NCBI RefSeq assembly: GCF_051014685.1
Contig: NC_135055.1
Coordinates: 21,163,501 to 21,227,500 of the forward strand
DNA from: Ptiloglossa arizonensis
Lineage: Eukaryota; Arthropoda; Insecta; Hymenoptera; Colletidae
Direction of reading: 5' to 3'
Length of the DNA stretch: 64,000 nt
Of the stretch, positions 16,470 through 28,100 are shown one piece after another. The number at the start of each line of letters is the position of its first letter. Within the stretch, counting starts at the first letter, position 1. Below the pieces are notes generated by a model that worked only from the letters and a program-made list of their open reading frames with translations, did not search any database and had not been told where the DNA came from. The position numbers were made by a program, and so were the translations under genes.

Positions 16470-19400
16470 TCACGTCGCGTACGCGGGCTCGTGAACGGGA
16501 CACTTAACGCGCAGCTGGTTCAGGTGACAGTCCATCTTCTTTATTTCGTGGTAAAGGGCGTTCGTTTCGACGCATCGTTGCAACGCTTCGGGATCCTTTC
16601 TCGTAGGACAGCTGTCGTCTCTCTGCTCGGTCGAGTGGACGGACGAAGTTGTCTCGCATCGGTTGTGCAACCTAGCCTCTAGGTACAGCTTGTTCGATTT
16701 TCGCGTGATCCGTTCCTGGTTCTCGTACGGGTGACCTGAATACATAATTCACACCGGTTGGAACGGATTACTCTTAACAGTCGCTGGAAGAACAGTACCG
16801 TTCCGTTGGTGCGTGGTACGCGAGAACTATGTTTGCAATTTGTTCGCGAAGCGAGACACGAGCGGAGAACCACGTACTTCGAAATATTGGCACGCCACCA
16901 GCTCGCAGATTCCTCTCGAACTCTCGGATCTCTCTCTCGCATTTCTCGTAGTGGGTGCCGCGAAAGACCAAGGACGGTTTCGGGTCTATTCGACACTCGC
17001 GACACCGGTTGATCTTTCGCCCTGCTGTGTAACGTCTGAATTCGAAACACTTGAGCATCTCCTCGATGAAGGTGAAATCGCGTTCATCGATCCTGGTGAT
17101 CACTCCTGGTCGTTGCGCCGTTCTCAGCAGATGATGGAGCTAAGCGGTTCGGTTGAATGAGATTCCAATGGTCGATACTTACCATCGGTGTCGATTCCAA
17201 CCGTGGAATCGATCGTCGCGTCGATTGATAAAATCGAGATCGAGAATCGGTTCGTGGAAATACAAACGTCTATTTAAACAAATCCATACCGTGTCGCTCC
17301 AATCGAAACCCACACCGCTGTACGCTTGGGTCGATCTCGACCCAAGAATACCACACAAGTATCTTCTCCGCTTTCAACGACGCGATTAATATTTACCGCG
17401 TAACTTTCTTCTCGTTATTTTCGATTTTCTTCAAGGTCTACTCGGTATTGCTACTTAAATGCTTTCGAAGTTTGCACTTGTCGCGGCACGCGAAAGTCTA
17501 CCGTTTATAACTGAATTAGCGCGGGTACGTGTGCTCGACACGCGTGCAAATCACCTCAAGCCAACAACCATAACCTGGGTTCTCGGAAGTCTGTTCAACA
17601 TCCGCCGTTAAGACAACTTTCCAACTTTACCATTTTTAATAATTTTGACTTCCACGAACCACCGGTTCCTGACTAACGTTCCCACTCCGCGTTTCCATTT
17701 TATCCAACACGACTACCAGATTCCAATCGATCAGATGTCGAACAGAACGTATCAAACAGAAGTTTGACACGCGGAACGGAGTTCGATGGCCAGTCTTCTT
17801 CAAGAAACAGTCAACTTGTCAATTTTTGCCAACACTACGCGATAAATACACCATTGCGAACACAACAATCGACGAGACTCGTGTTTCAATTCCAACGATC
17901 TCGATATCCGTGACAAGTTGTTAAAGACGACGTGACGCTCCGAATCAACACTTCGCGTCCCTCAACGCGCAACAGTACTTTTCACGTGTATATTTTGAAA
18001 GAGGGGGTGGGTCACCTCGCTTAACCCTTTGCGGACGAGTGCCGCATATATGCGTTTTACGCAAATCGTCAAATTGGTCGAAGAACTCATATACGCGTTT
18101 GGCGAAAACAGTTGATAGAGCCGAGAAACGCATATACGTGTCCCACCTAAATGCATGTCGATGGCCGAGGTTAAGCAGAAATATGCGCTGGCAATTTTAA
18201 ATGACTATCGCGGCAGGAGCTCGGCACCACGGTACGGTTCACTTTGAATTGTGAAAGGGTTAAAGATACACCTGTCTTCGACTCGAAGAACGTACCTTGA
18301 AAAGTATGAACAGCACCCACTGCATCGACTCGTGTTCCACGACGCGTTCCGTGTACTCGATCTGGTTCCGTCTGTACCTGAACGAGAAATAGGGACATTG
18401 AAACGAAACGATTTGAAGGTTCGTGGGCTCGTCGATACCGACTGTTTCATTTCTTCCACGGTTTCGTTGTTCTTCGCGTAAACGTTCTCCAGCCATCGTT
18501 TCATCCTCGGCAGATCTAGATTGGTCTTTCTGTGCCGGTGACCGCGCCAGGTAGCTTGGATCTTGGTCGCCATTCGGTCGTAATGATCCTGCCACGTCTG
18601 ATGAACGCGTTCCGTGAGGTATCGATCGGTGAAGATCCTCGCGCGATAACCGCGCCAATGACGTTGAATGGTGATCGCGTTCAGGTGCAGCAGCCGCAAA
18701 CGATTGCGAGCGAGGACACCGCGGATCCACGCCTGAAACGTGAAACGAAGATTCGATAACGAGACATCGATACTCGTTCGTCGAGAGTCCACGGAAGATG
18801 TTACGATCCGGATCATCATCTCGCGTTGAAAGTATCCAAAATTTAATTCGCGGTACGGTTAAAAGTAAAACGGTTAATTCAATCTCAGCGAAAACGTAAA
18901 CGATATTGTTGTTCGTCGAGAGTCCACGAAAGATGTTACGATCCGGAACATCTCGCTTTGAAAGTACACAACTTTTAATTCGCGGTACGGTTAAAAGTAA
19001 AACGGTTAATTCAGTCTCAGCGAAAACGTAAACGATATTGTTGTTCGTCGAGTCCACGAAAGGTGTTACGATCCGGAACATCTCGCTTTGAAAACATCCA
19101 AAATTTAATTCGGGGTACGGTTAAAAGTAAAACGGTTAATTCAGTCTCAGCGAAAACGTAAACGATATTGTTAATCGTCGAGAGTCCACAAAAAGTGTTA
19201 CGATCCAGAACATTATCTCGCGTTGAAAGTATCCGACTTTTAATTCGCGATACGGTTTTCAGTCTCAGCGTAAACGTAAACGTAACCGATATCGTTGTTC
19301 CGATATTGACGGTTCGATGTTTCGGCGCGTGCGCGATTGGAAAAATTCGAGTCGAATAGTCATCGACTGTCGAGTCCCCTGCGCGACACCTCGGTGATTT

Positions 19401-20153
19401 CAACGCGTGCGTCAAAGGGAGAAAGAGAGTTCCGTGACGTGTTCGATAAACGTGTGCGACGAAGGCGTAGACGACAACTCGATGGACCGAGTGTTATTGT
19501 ACGCCTCGATCTTGACCTTAAGTAAACGATATCTCGGTTAGCGGCACCCGTTACAACAATCGAGGCTTTATTATTCGCGAGTTCTCCGCGGTGAACGATA
19601 AACAACGGTGGGAGCGGTTTCTTATCGCGCGGGGTTATCTTACGCGCGTTTCTCGTGCACTCGAGATCGATGCGGCCCGAATCTTTCTCCGTGCGTTGGT
19701 CCCCTCGTGGTCGATCTGGAAGAATAAAATTAACGATCCATTGAAAGGACAGTGTTCGCGTAAACGCGAGTTCGCCGCGAGACGCATCGAGAAATCGTGT
19801 CACGGGTCAGCCTCCGGTTGACGAGAGTGTCGACGTTGAGAATCGTTGCTGATGGAAAGACTCGCCGGTGTGGCGCGATTAACCTGTATTCTCCTTGCGG
19901 CGATGAAATGCACGCGTCCGATCGATTCCGCGCGATCGTTGCTGCGTTTGATTCCCTCCTGGTGCTCGATCGGGTCCACCTTGAATCTCGACACCGAGGC
20001 CATCGCTAAAGTTTCCGCCGGTCTAGAAATCACACGACCATTAGTCGAGTCCACGCTCGATCGTTTCGACTCGTCGTCGAGACACGTGAACGTTGCCGCG
20101 CGTCTAACCATCGAGGAATACGTTTCGAAAGCTGTCGACTCGTTACGCGACAT
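16470..20153 (-). CDS. SPATA17: SPATA17-like IQ-motif protein
   Basis: Reading leftwards: exon 1 at 20153-19884, exon 2 at 18732 to about 18443, exon 3 at 18377-18296, exon 4 at 17139 to about 16794, exon 5 at 16735-16470 (TGA); about 417 aa if the joins are right (human 361). The exon 1/2 join gives ARRIQ-AWIRG. Three IQ-type motifs follow in order, around ARRIQAWIRGVLARNR, AITIQRHWRGYRAR and ATKIQATWRGHRHRK. Their spacing, the YDRMA lead-in to the third and the downstream HHLLRTAQRPGV resemble vertebrate SPATA17 (MHYLLSTKQIPGI). IQ motifs bind calmodulin or related light chains, and SPATA17 is testis-enriched. The donors of exons 2 and 4 are weak, so those junctions and the C-terminus are provisional. 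The ATG at 20153 was chosen because there is no upstream in-frame ATG in the open stretch. Confidence 0.72.
18765..19290. repeat. About 130-bp tandem repeat, roughly four units, in the SPATA17-like gene
   Basis: The block with cgatattgttgttcgtcgagagtccacg and ggttaaaagtaaaacggttaattca recurs with starts near 18901, 19033 and 19163. A diverged copy abuts the exon 2 acceptor side at about 18770. The array lies wholly in the first intron of the SPATA17-like gene. Confidence 0.9.
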
Positions 20154-20263
20154 TACGCGTGGATCGCTCACGACGATCCGTGGACGCGACACCGCGAGGA
20201 TTTTTCCAAGGTTACGCCCGTCACCGCGAAATAACAAGTGCAATGCGACAGACGATAAATAAA

Positions 20264-20269
20264 TTTATT
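20264..20269 (-). terminator. Poly(A) signal for the longin R-SNARE gene
   Basis: TTTATT on the + strand reads AATAAA on the - strand, about 50 bases after the SNARE stop at 20318-20320. It leaves only about 110 bases before the SPATA17-like ATG at 20153. Confidence 0.65.
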
Positions 20270-20317
20270 TCCTCGTACATCTCGTCGTAGTCGGTACGCG
20301 TTTCGTTGGTCTCCGAT

Positions 20318-22909
20318 TCACAGGATCCCGATGTAGAGCAAAAGGATGAACAGCGACGTGGAGACGAACATCAGACCGGCTGCTGCCGCGGCGGCCACCA
20401 CGCCCCTCTTCTTCCCGGAAGTCCTCGTCATCATGTGGAAATCCTTTCGAGACTGTACGAGACGAGCACAATCTGAGTCCTCGTTGCGAGAAACGACGGG
20501 GACGATAGATAATTAACGCGTTATTTAGCGAGCGATTATGTAAATCGAGCATCGTGATCGTTTATCACGGGCCGAGAATTCGACGTGTGCTCGATGTACA
20601 GTTGGTAGCTGGAAAGATTTCAATTTAGAATTTAGATTCCCTTTATGCGTATTCTCTCGAACAATTTTCATAGCAGGCATTTCAAGACCGATTAAATCCT
20701 ACCGGCTGCCATTTTTCCAGCCACCGACAGTACTGTTTCTTCGTGAGAAGAATGCCAGTGTTTACATCCCGGCTCTAGTTCACGGTTCGCCAGCTCGCTT
20801 CGAGCTATTGGTCGAAAACGGTGAAGTGGATCGATCTAGGACCAATAACGTGCGATGCTGAGGGAACTGATAAGCTAGAGTGGGGATGAGACACTCGTCG
20901 GCCGTTTTCTCGATAACGAACAGTACACGGATTTTCCTTTCCTCTGGATCCACTTGAGTAACGATTAAAAGAAACTCGGTTCTACGACAGGAATAAGAAG
21001 TTACTCTTCTAATTGTTAGAAAAGGGGACATGGTTTCTCAATATTTCTTCCAAAAGTTTCAAACTGTACCGATTAACGTTTTATTCGCGATCCCTGCGAA
21101 GTTCGTACGTATCAGAATCGGTACTCGCGAGGAAAGAGAACGGAGTCGTTGCTGTATCTGTGCGTTTAGTGGGTCGCGACCCGTTAATCGTTCCTCGATA
21201 TTGGTATAATTAACGACCCGGTATCTGTGCAACGTTTATAAATAAAACGTGTGCAATCGCGACGCACCGCCCTCGGAAAATAAACGATTCGAACGCCACT
21301 AGCTGGGGTCGTATTCGCGAGAAGCGAGCACAGCGAGCGGTTGTTGAATGAACCGGTTCTTTTTTGTTATTCAATTACCGGATCGCGATACGCGTTATCC
21401 GAACCAACAATGAGAAGGAGCGTGAAACGACGGGTAAGCGTAATTTTTCGCAAAGCTTCGTTCCGCACGGTGGTGATTCGATTACCATGATTTGCAAACT
21501 CTGAGTCTTTCGAACGAGCTCGTCGAGACTCTCGCCCCTGTCGATCAGCTTCTGAACACCGTCCATCAACGCCTTTCGAATCTCGGCCAGTTCACCCTCT
21601 AGTCGCGGGATTATGTCGATCTCTTGGCGATTGTACTCCTCCTGAAATCGTGGGTTCGGTTACGATCGCGACAGGGCCATCCGGATCGATTGGACGAATC
21701 GCACGTACGATTATCTTCTTCAGAGGATCGGAGAGGTCCATCACCGCGAGATTGCTCAGATCCGTCGAGAGATCGGCCAGTATCGGTAGTTCTCTGTACA
21801 CGCTACGTAGTTTCTCGAGGAACACCTGGACTCGTGACTCGAGGCTGGCCGCGGTCACAGGAGAGTCCGGTTTCGACGTCAGGCAGACGTAGTGAAGTTC
21901 ACGGATCAGCACGTGCACCGTGTACCTGGGGGACAGAGGCATTTCCGAACAGTATTCTTCGGGAACTGTCACGGGTGTCGGGGTTACGGCTGCTGATCGT
22001 TACGCGTGAGATTCTTTGCGAAAGAGGGATTCTTAAAGGGTTTCACTCGTGTGAGATTCTTCGCAAAGGATGTACTCTGAAAGAGTTTCACTCGCGTGGG
22101 ATATTTCACCAAGGACGAACTCACGAGGAGTTTCATTCGCGTGAGATATTCTATAAAGGAGGAACTCTCAAAGGATTTCACTCGCGTGAGATGTTTCATA
22201 AAGGGAGAACTCTCGATGAGTTTCACTCGTGTGAGATTCTTCGCGAAGGATGTACTGTGAAACAGTTTCACTCGCGTGGAACCGGTGAACGGAACTCGTA
22301 ATCAGAGACGAACCGTTTATATATATGTATGTTATGTGTTACACGCGCTACCGTTGGAACATTTTTGGCAAACACGTTTTCGTTTGCTTTAACTGTATCG
22401 ACTTGTTAAAAATATTAATCTCTTGCTACGGTATCGAACGTGTATACAATAATGAGAACGTTTTCGTAGCGCGTATGGAAGATACTGTATCATCGGAGCA
22501 TTTATTTCGAAATAAAATTCTCTCGGAAGAAAATAATTATCCTTGGGCAGTGAGCGTTTGGGAAACACTCTATTCATCGTACTGTAAAATGATCATCACT
22601 GACGATGATGCATACGAACCGTTCCCCCACACTCTCACACTACAAAGTTCATTGTACAGTGTTCCTAGACCCCCTCTCTTCTCGATCTTGGCTCCCATTA
22701 ATCACCGCGTTTCCTCGAAATCAAAGTTTGCGCGCTTACTTGCCCCGATCGAGGCTGATCTTATCGTTCTCCAAGTATTTCAGACCGTCCACCGTGCTCA
22801 GCGCGATCGTCCTGAACACTGGATCCTGGGTGGCGGGATGATCGGCGACGATCTTGCAACCAGACTTCTCCCAGAACGCCACCAGAGCGTAGTGCACCGT
22901 CTTGCTCAT
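20318..22909 (-). CDS. Longin-domain R-SNARE, VAMP7-like, divergent
   Basis: Four exons: 22909-22740, 21925-21709, 21641-21486 and 20452-20318 (TGA). They sum to 678 bases, 225 aa; human VAMP7 is 220. Residues 1 to about 110 have the size and layout of a longin domain. Residues 130-180 form the SNARE helix, with heptad hydrophobics around ALMDGVQKLIDRGESLDELV and an arginine at about 164 in the ionic zero-layer position, marking an R-SNARE. A basic stretch (TSGKKRG) precedes an alanine- and leucine-rich C-terminal membrane anchor ending LLLYIGIL, with almost no lumenal tail. Such proteins pair with Q-SNAREs to fuse vesicles with late endosome, lysosome or plasma membrane. The longin half is so unlike human VAMP7 that a lineage-specific paralogue is likely. 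It reads in the same direction as SPATA17-like, 165 bases upstream of its ATG. Confidence 0.75.
22004..22286. repeat. 45-bp minisatellite, about six units, in intron 1 of the SNARE gene
   Basis: Units of 45 bases each hold a gtttcactcgcgtgagat core and a cttcgcgaag-type palindrome in the better copies. It is the same family as the array at 22957-23800. The two flank the SNARE first exon (22740-22909). Confidence 0.95.
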
Positions 22910-22956
22910 CCTCGACGCTCGGTCCAACGTGTGCACCGCTAAGCTGGGGAGACACT

Positions 22957-23800
22957 TGCGTGAGTTTCACTCTCGTGAGATTCTTCGCGAAAAACGAATT
23001 CTCAGAAAGTTTCACTCGCGTGAGATTCCATGCGAAAGACGAATTCTCAAAAAGTTTTACTCGCGTGAGATGTTTTATGAAGGAAGAACTCTCGATGAGT
23101 TTCACTCGTGCGAGATTCTTCGCAAAGGATGTACTCTCAGAGAATTTCACTCGCGTGAGATTCTTCGCGAAGGATAAATTCTCCGAAAGTTTCACTCGCG
23201 TGAGATTCTTTGCGAAAGACGAATTCTCAAAGAGTTTCACTCGCGTGAGATGTTTTATAAAGGAAGAACTCTCGATGAGTTTCACTCGTGTGAGATTCTT
23301 CGCAAAGGATGTACTCTCAGAGAGTTTCACTCGCGTGAGATTCTTCGCGAAGGACAAATTCTCAGAGAGTTTCATTCGCGTGAGATTCTTCGCGAAGGAC
23401 GAACTCACGAGGAGTTTCACTCGCGTGAGATATTTTATAAAGGAGGAACTCTCAAAGGGTTTCACTCGCGTGAGATATTCTATATAGGAGGAACTCTCAA
23501 AGAATTTCACTCGCGTGAGATATTCTATATAGGAGGAACTCTCAAAGGGTTTCACTCGCGTGAGATATTCTATAAAGAAGGAACTCTCAAAGGGTTTCAC
23601 TTGCGTGAGATTCTTCGCACGCGGACGATATCACAAAGAGTTTCGCTCGCGTGAGATTCATCGCGCGCGGGCGATATCGCAAAGAGTTTCGCAATTTGAA
23701 TTCTCAAAGAGAGTTTCACTCGCGCGAGATACGTTTCTTTTTTTCGAGAAGGAACTCTCAAAGTGTTTCACTCGCGTGAGATTCTTCGCGAAGTACGAAC
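22957..23800. repeat. 45-bp minisatellite, about 18 units, upstream of the SNARE gene
   Basis: The consensus runs gagtttcactcgcgtgag, then attcttcgcgaaggacgaa, then ctctcaaa, with a strict 45-base period. Because 45 is 15 codons and units lack stops, long open frames on both strands are by-products (15-residue period of the type SFTRVRFFAKDEL). Most units carry the 8-bp palindrome TTCGCGAA or a one-step variant. The last copies near 23600-23760 are more diverged. Confidence 0.97.
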
Positions 23801-25142
23801 GTGTTCCCTTACCTTTTTCCAGCTTGACGGGTATCCGGTGTCGCGTAACTTTCCAAAAAATCGACGCGCGCCGTGTTTGGCGAACGCAGCGTGAGCACTC
23901 GCGTCGCGGAGCGCGGAGGATCATTCGCGGACGGATGACGGATCGTCTCTAATCGGCGCTTGTCTCGGAGGCCAAGCGCGAACAAACACGACTGTTTACC
24001 AGTACAGTGTATCGGCAATGTGTAACGAAAGAAATTTCGATAAACCCGATAACGCGTCGGTGTTTCCATCCGATGCGTGGCCATTGATTCTTTTTTCGGG
24101 GCAGACTCGTTGTCGAGAAACGGGACTCTTCGGCTCTTAGATAAGTCGACGAGAATGCGCCGATCGTCTGTCTGCGAATTCTCGTCTCGAGGTTTGGCGA
24201 ATTACGCACGAGAATCTTTTATCTCGCCAAAATCGAAAACCGTGCGCATAATCGCGAATGTACCAATTTCGCGAGCACTTTCGCATCTCCAGACGTCGTC
24301 GATCGTGTCGAGTGACTCGAGTTTCGTTACGTTCGATCGGATTCGAACACTTCTCACGAAACACGTCGAGGAGTGTGTACATCTCCGAGAACAAGGTCAA
24401 GCGGAGCACATATTTGTACGAACGCTTTCTCGTTGTTTTCGTGGCCTCGATCCACCGTCGAGGAATGTCCCACGCGTTACGATACCACCCTGTATGCGCA
24501 CGACCGAACGATAAGGTTAATAATAGCTACCTGAGATCGGACTAAACGCGTCTTCGGTGCGATAGCGACCAATTAGGTGCGAAACGAAATCAGAAATCGT
24601 AAACAAGTTGTAAAGAAGTTTGTACACGGTAGCCGTGATGAAACGTTTAATCGCTCGGACCTTGGTTCCAGCGTGGCGTTACTCGATACGAGACGAGTAA
24701 CTCCGCTTCGTCGAAGGAGGCACCGATTGAAACCGTTCGGTGTGTAAAAAAAAAAATACACGATTATTGCACGAGGTTGAAAACCTCCTTGTCGATGGAA
24801 CGCTTCGGAATAAACGAGAGAACGGGAACGAAGATAACGTTTCGAAGTTCTCGGAACTGTTACGTCGATCGTAACTTCGCAGCGTTCGCGTTCCAAATGT
24901 TCGCGGACGAGAACTGTACGCGCGAGTATTCTGTTCCGGTTCGAAGGTATCGGACGCGTATCATCGAGAGAGGCCTCGCTGCGAACGATTATCGAGACTC
25001 CGGATCGAGTAGATTTCAATCGTCGCCGATAATAAATACATTACGAAACACGGATCGTTGTTTCGTCGAACAAATATTTGCCACGGTTACCACCGGCCGA
25101 GTAACGAAAAGTTGGAACGAAATCGTGACCGTTTCGCGAGAT
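23801..25142. other. Intergenic DNA between the SNARE and aminopeptidase genes
   Basis: Both flanking genes are on the - strand, so this holds the aminopeptidase 3' end and the upstream region of the SNARE gene. I see only short open frames without recognisable motifs, and no AATAAA on the - strand near 25143. Confidence 0.6.
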
Positions 25143-28100
25143 TTAATCGAAGCCATTTGCCGACAACCACTCATCGATCGTATCCACGTTCACGTCCAGC
25201 CAATGGATGTTGCTTTCGATCTCCTCGATAGCGTTCCTCTTGGTGTTCTCGGTCACCCCGAGATCCGTGTGCTCTAGAAAGAATCGTCTGGCCTGTGGAA
25301 CGAGAAAATCTTTCACGACGTTCGCCCGTTACCGGGCCACGCGGACCGAAAGGATCACCTCTTGCAGCATTTGACGGTCTTTGAACAGCGAGACGATCGC
25401 GACCACCGCCTTATCCAAAGCGTAGCCCTTCGCGATGTACTTTGCGACGTGGCTCTCCCATCGAGATCTACCAAAAGAGATTTACTTTGTAGCCACGATT
25501 TTCCGCTGACGCGAGATAACCATCGGGATCGTTATCTCTCCCGTTCCCGATACGCGAAGTGATCCCCTTGGTAACTCGTACCGTACGAAATTCCAGGCCA
25601 CATCCAGTCCCGTGGGATTCATCGCGATTTTGATCAACACGTCGGCAAAGTCTTGTTTGCGTACGAAGTTCTCGTTGGTTACGCGCTCGAGGTATCTGAA
25701 CGATAGAAAAGAGAAACGAAAGAGAATACGTAAAAATTCAACGATCGTGTACCGCGCCTATGCAACTCGACAGAATTTAAGAAACGATCATTCGAGAATA
25801 GAAACAACCACGGAGAATAGACGAGAGACTCGTTAATTGATCGGTCTACGAACGAATTGCGCGCCGACGAACCGATTAAGGATACTTTTATCTTGAACGT
25901 TGGCCAGTCCGATGATCAGACGTTCCCTCTCCTGCACGTCGGTCTCCCTCGCGAGTAGCCGCGACATGTTTTCAAATATTGATCCAACGTCGTCCAACTG
26001 CGTGACAAGGCCTATCGCGGTATTATACCATGAATAATAAAGACGCGGGGCGGAACGTATTTATGAACTTTTCTCCCCTCACCGAACGAATAAACGATAG
26101 ACCGAATATCGGCCGGCAACGTTCCTCCATCGTCGCCCCCTAGGAGTGCCCTCAGCTTCCTCCCGGCTACGTTGAGACAGTGTCTGTGACCGACGGTGCA
26201 AGCTGTGTTCAACACCAACACGCCGAGTTCTCTTGAAACGAATCGAAACACTTTTCCTTAATTGAAGCTAAGACACGAGAAAAGACGAAGAAACCGTGCG
26301 ACGAAACAATCGCTACGAATCGTAAATAAATAATTATTGTATCCGTGAAAGTCTCTCAGCTTTGCGCGAACATTTCCCGAGACGCTTCACCTTCTCGACT
26401 CGATAGAAGTTCGATGGGTTTTTATCTATTTAACGAATAGAATAATAACGATACTGCTCGTGAACTCTATACTCTGTTTTTCGTTTCTAAATTTACCTAA
26501 GAAAAGTTACTTTCGTTTGCAAAGATGCTAAGATTAGGTATGAAAATAATATCGACCAACCTCTTGGCAAACGATTTCTCCTCGTCGATGCGCCATCCGA
26601 CCTTGCGATAGATCCGATCGACGAGGCCTCTCGCGTAGGTCTGAAAGACGATAAAGAGTAGTGATCACTGTCGCGAGATTTGTAAACACTCGTAAAGGTT
26701 CGTGTATTTGGGCGTGTGAATTCTCGACGTTTCTCGAATTCGCTCGAACGATCACCTGAAACCGATCGTAGACGCGTGTCCTGAAGAGCAATCTGTTCAT
26801 TTGCCCGAACCATTCGGCGGCCACGGCCCAAGGCTGATAAGCGGTTTCGATCGCGAGATAAGAGGTCAAGTTCATCGCCGTGGAGTAATGCAAATCGGCG
26901 GTGCCCGCTAAAAGAAAAGCATCGTGCAACAAGTCCGCTCTGTCCACCGGGCTCAATGTCTGCGTTAATTAGAAACGAACACCTGTTAGGAGACCAGTAC
27001 CGCGCGACTGATTCACCGCGTACGTCTTACTTTGTGACTGTTGGTCAACAAATCTCCGAACGCTTTCCAAGCTTCCTCCGTGTAATTCACGACGTAGTAA
27101 CCGATCGATCTGTGGTTCAGTTTAATCCAGTCGACCTTGCCTTCCAGCGACAGTTCCACTGCAAATTTCGTAGCTTGGATCAACGAGGAATTATTTCGCT
27201 CACGCGTGTGTCATCATTACCGCAGGAATAATTCGCGAGGAACCAATCGAGCTTCTCCTCGTCCATTCTGCTCGTTGTGTACTTCACGGGAATGGTCCAG
27301 CTCCCGTATTTGCTAAACGAGAACGATGTTTCGTTGTGGTTTGTTGCGCGCGTCAAGAGTTTGAACACCGTTGTATAGCCTGGCCGAGAGAGAGTTAGGT
27401 ACCGAGCGCGCATGCGTGAACGCGCGCGCCACCCTCTCCCACAACTTCCCACTCCGTGCCTCGGACAGTGGTGGGTAAGTTTCGCGCGAACAGAGATAAC
27501 GAGTGTTTATATTTTTGCGTTGGTTTACAATCAACCGGTCCCTCTACCATCACCGTGACGAAAATCGACAGCGATCGATCGAGACAACGCGATGGTGGGA
27601 AACCTTGACCGTGATTTATAACGGGGATGCGAACATTCGTTGATTTTCTCGAGGAGGAAGTTCTTTACTGGATGTCGCGATACTCGTCAGTACTGTAGTC
27701 GAGTAGACTGGTCAAAGACGAAGATTGGGCAGTTGTAGCTACCCTGTTTCAGTGTCGTAGTTGACCTCGGTTGTCTTCCGTGTCACGATGATGTAGATGC
27801 TTGAAGATCCATCATTTTGTAAAGAGAGACGGCTGCCGATTTGTAATCACCCTCTATCCATCTCTAAGGATCCACAGAAGGGCAGGTGATACAGCTGAAG
27901 ACAAGTTTGCTCCTTTGAGTCCTCGATTGGACGGTCTACTCGACCACGACTTTTCAGCACCGACGAGTTTCGTTCGGTGTACCAATCGTGCGGTTTCTCC
28001 CCCACTCGTCACCACTCACCGTGACGTTTATTGGCCCGTAGGCTCGTGACCTGCCTATTGCGCGCGAAACGAGGGTCCTGTCTCGCAAAGACAGTTTACC

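Noticed and set aside
22960..23600. Long open frames of 15-residue repeats on both strands
   Set aside because: They follow automatically from a stop-free 45-bp repeat. There is no unique domain, start context or terminus.
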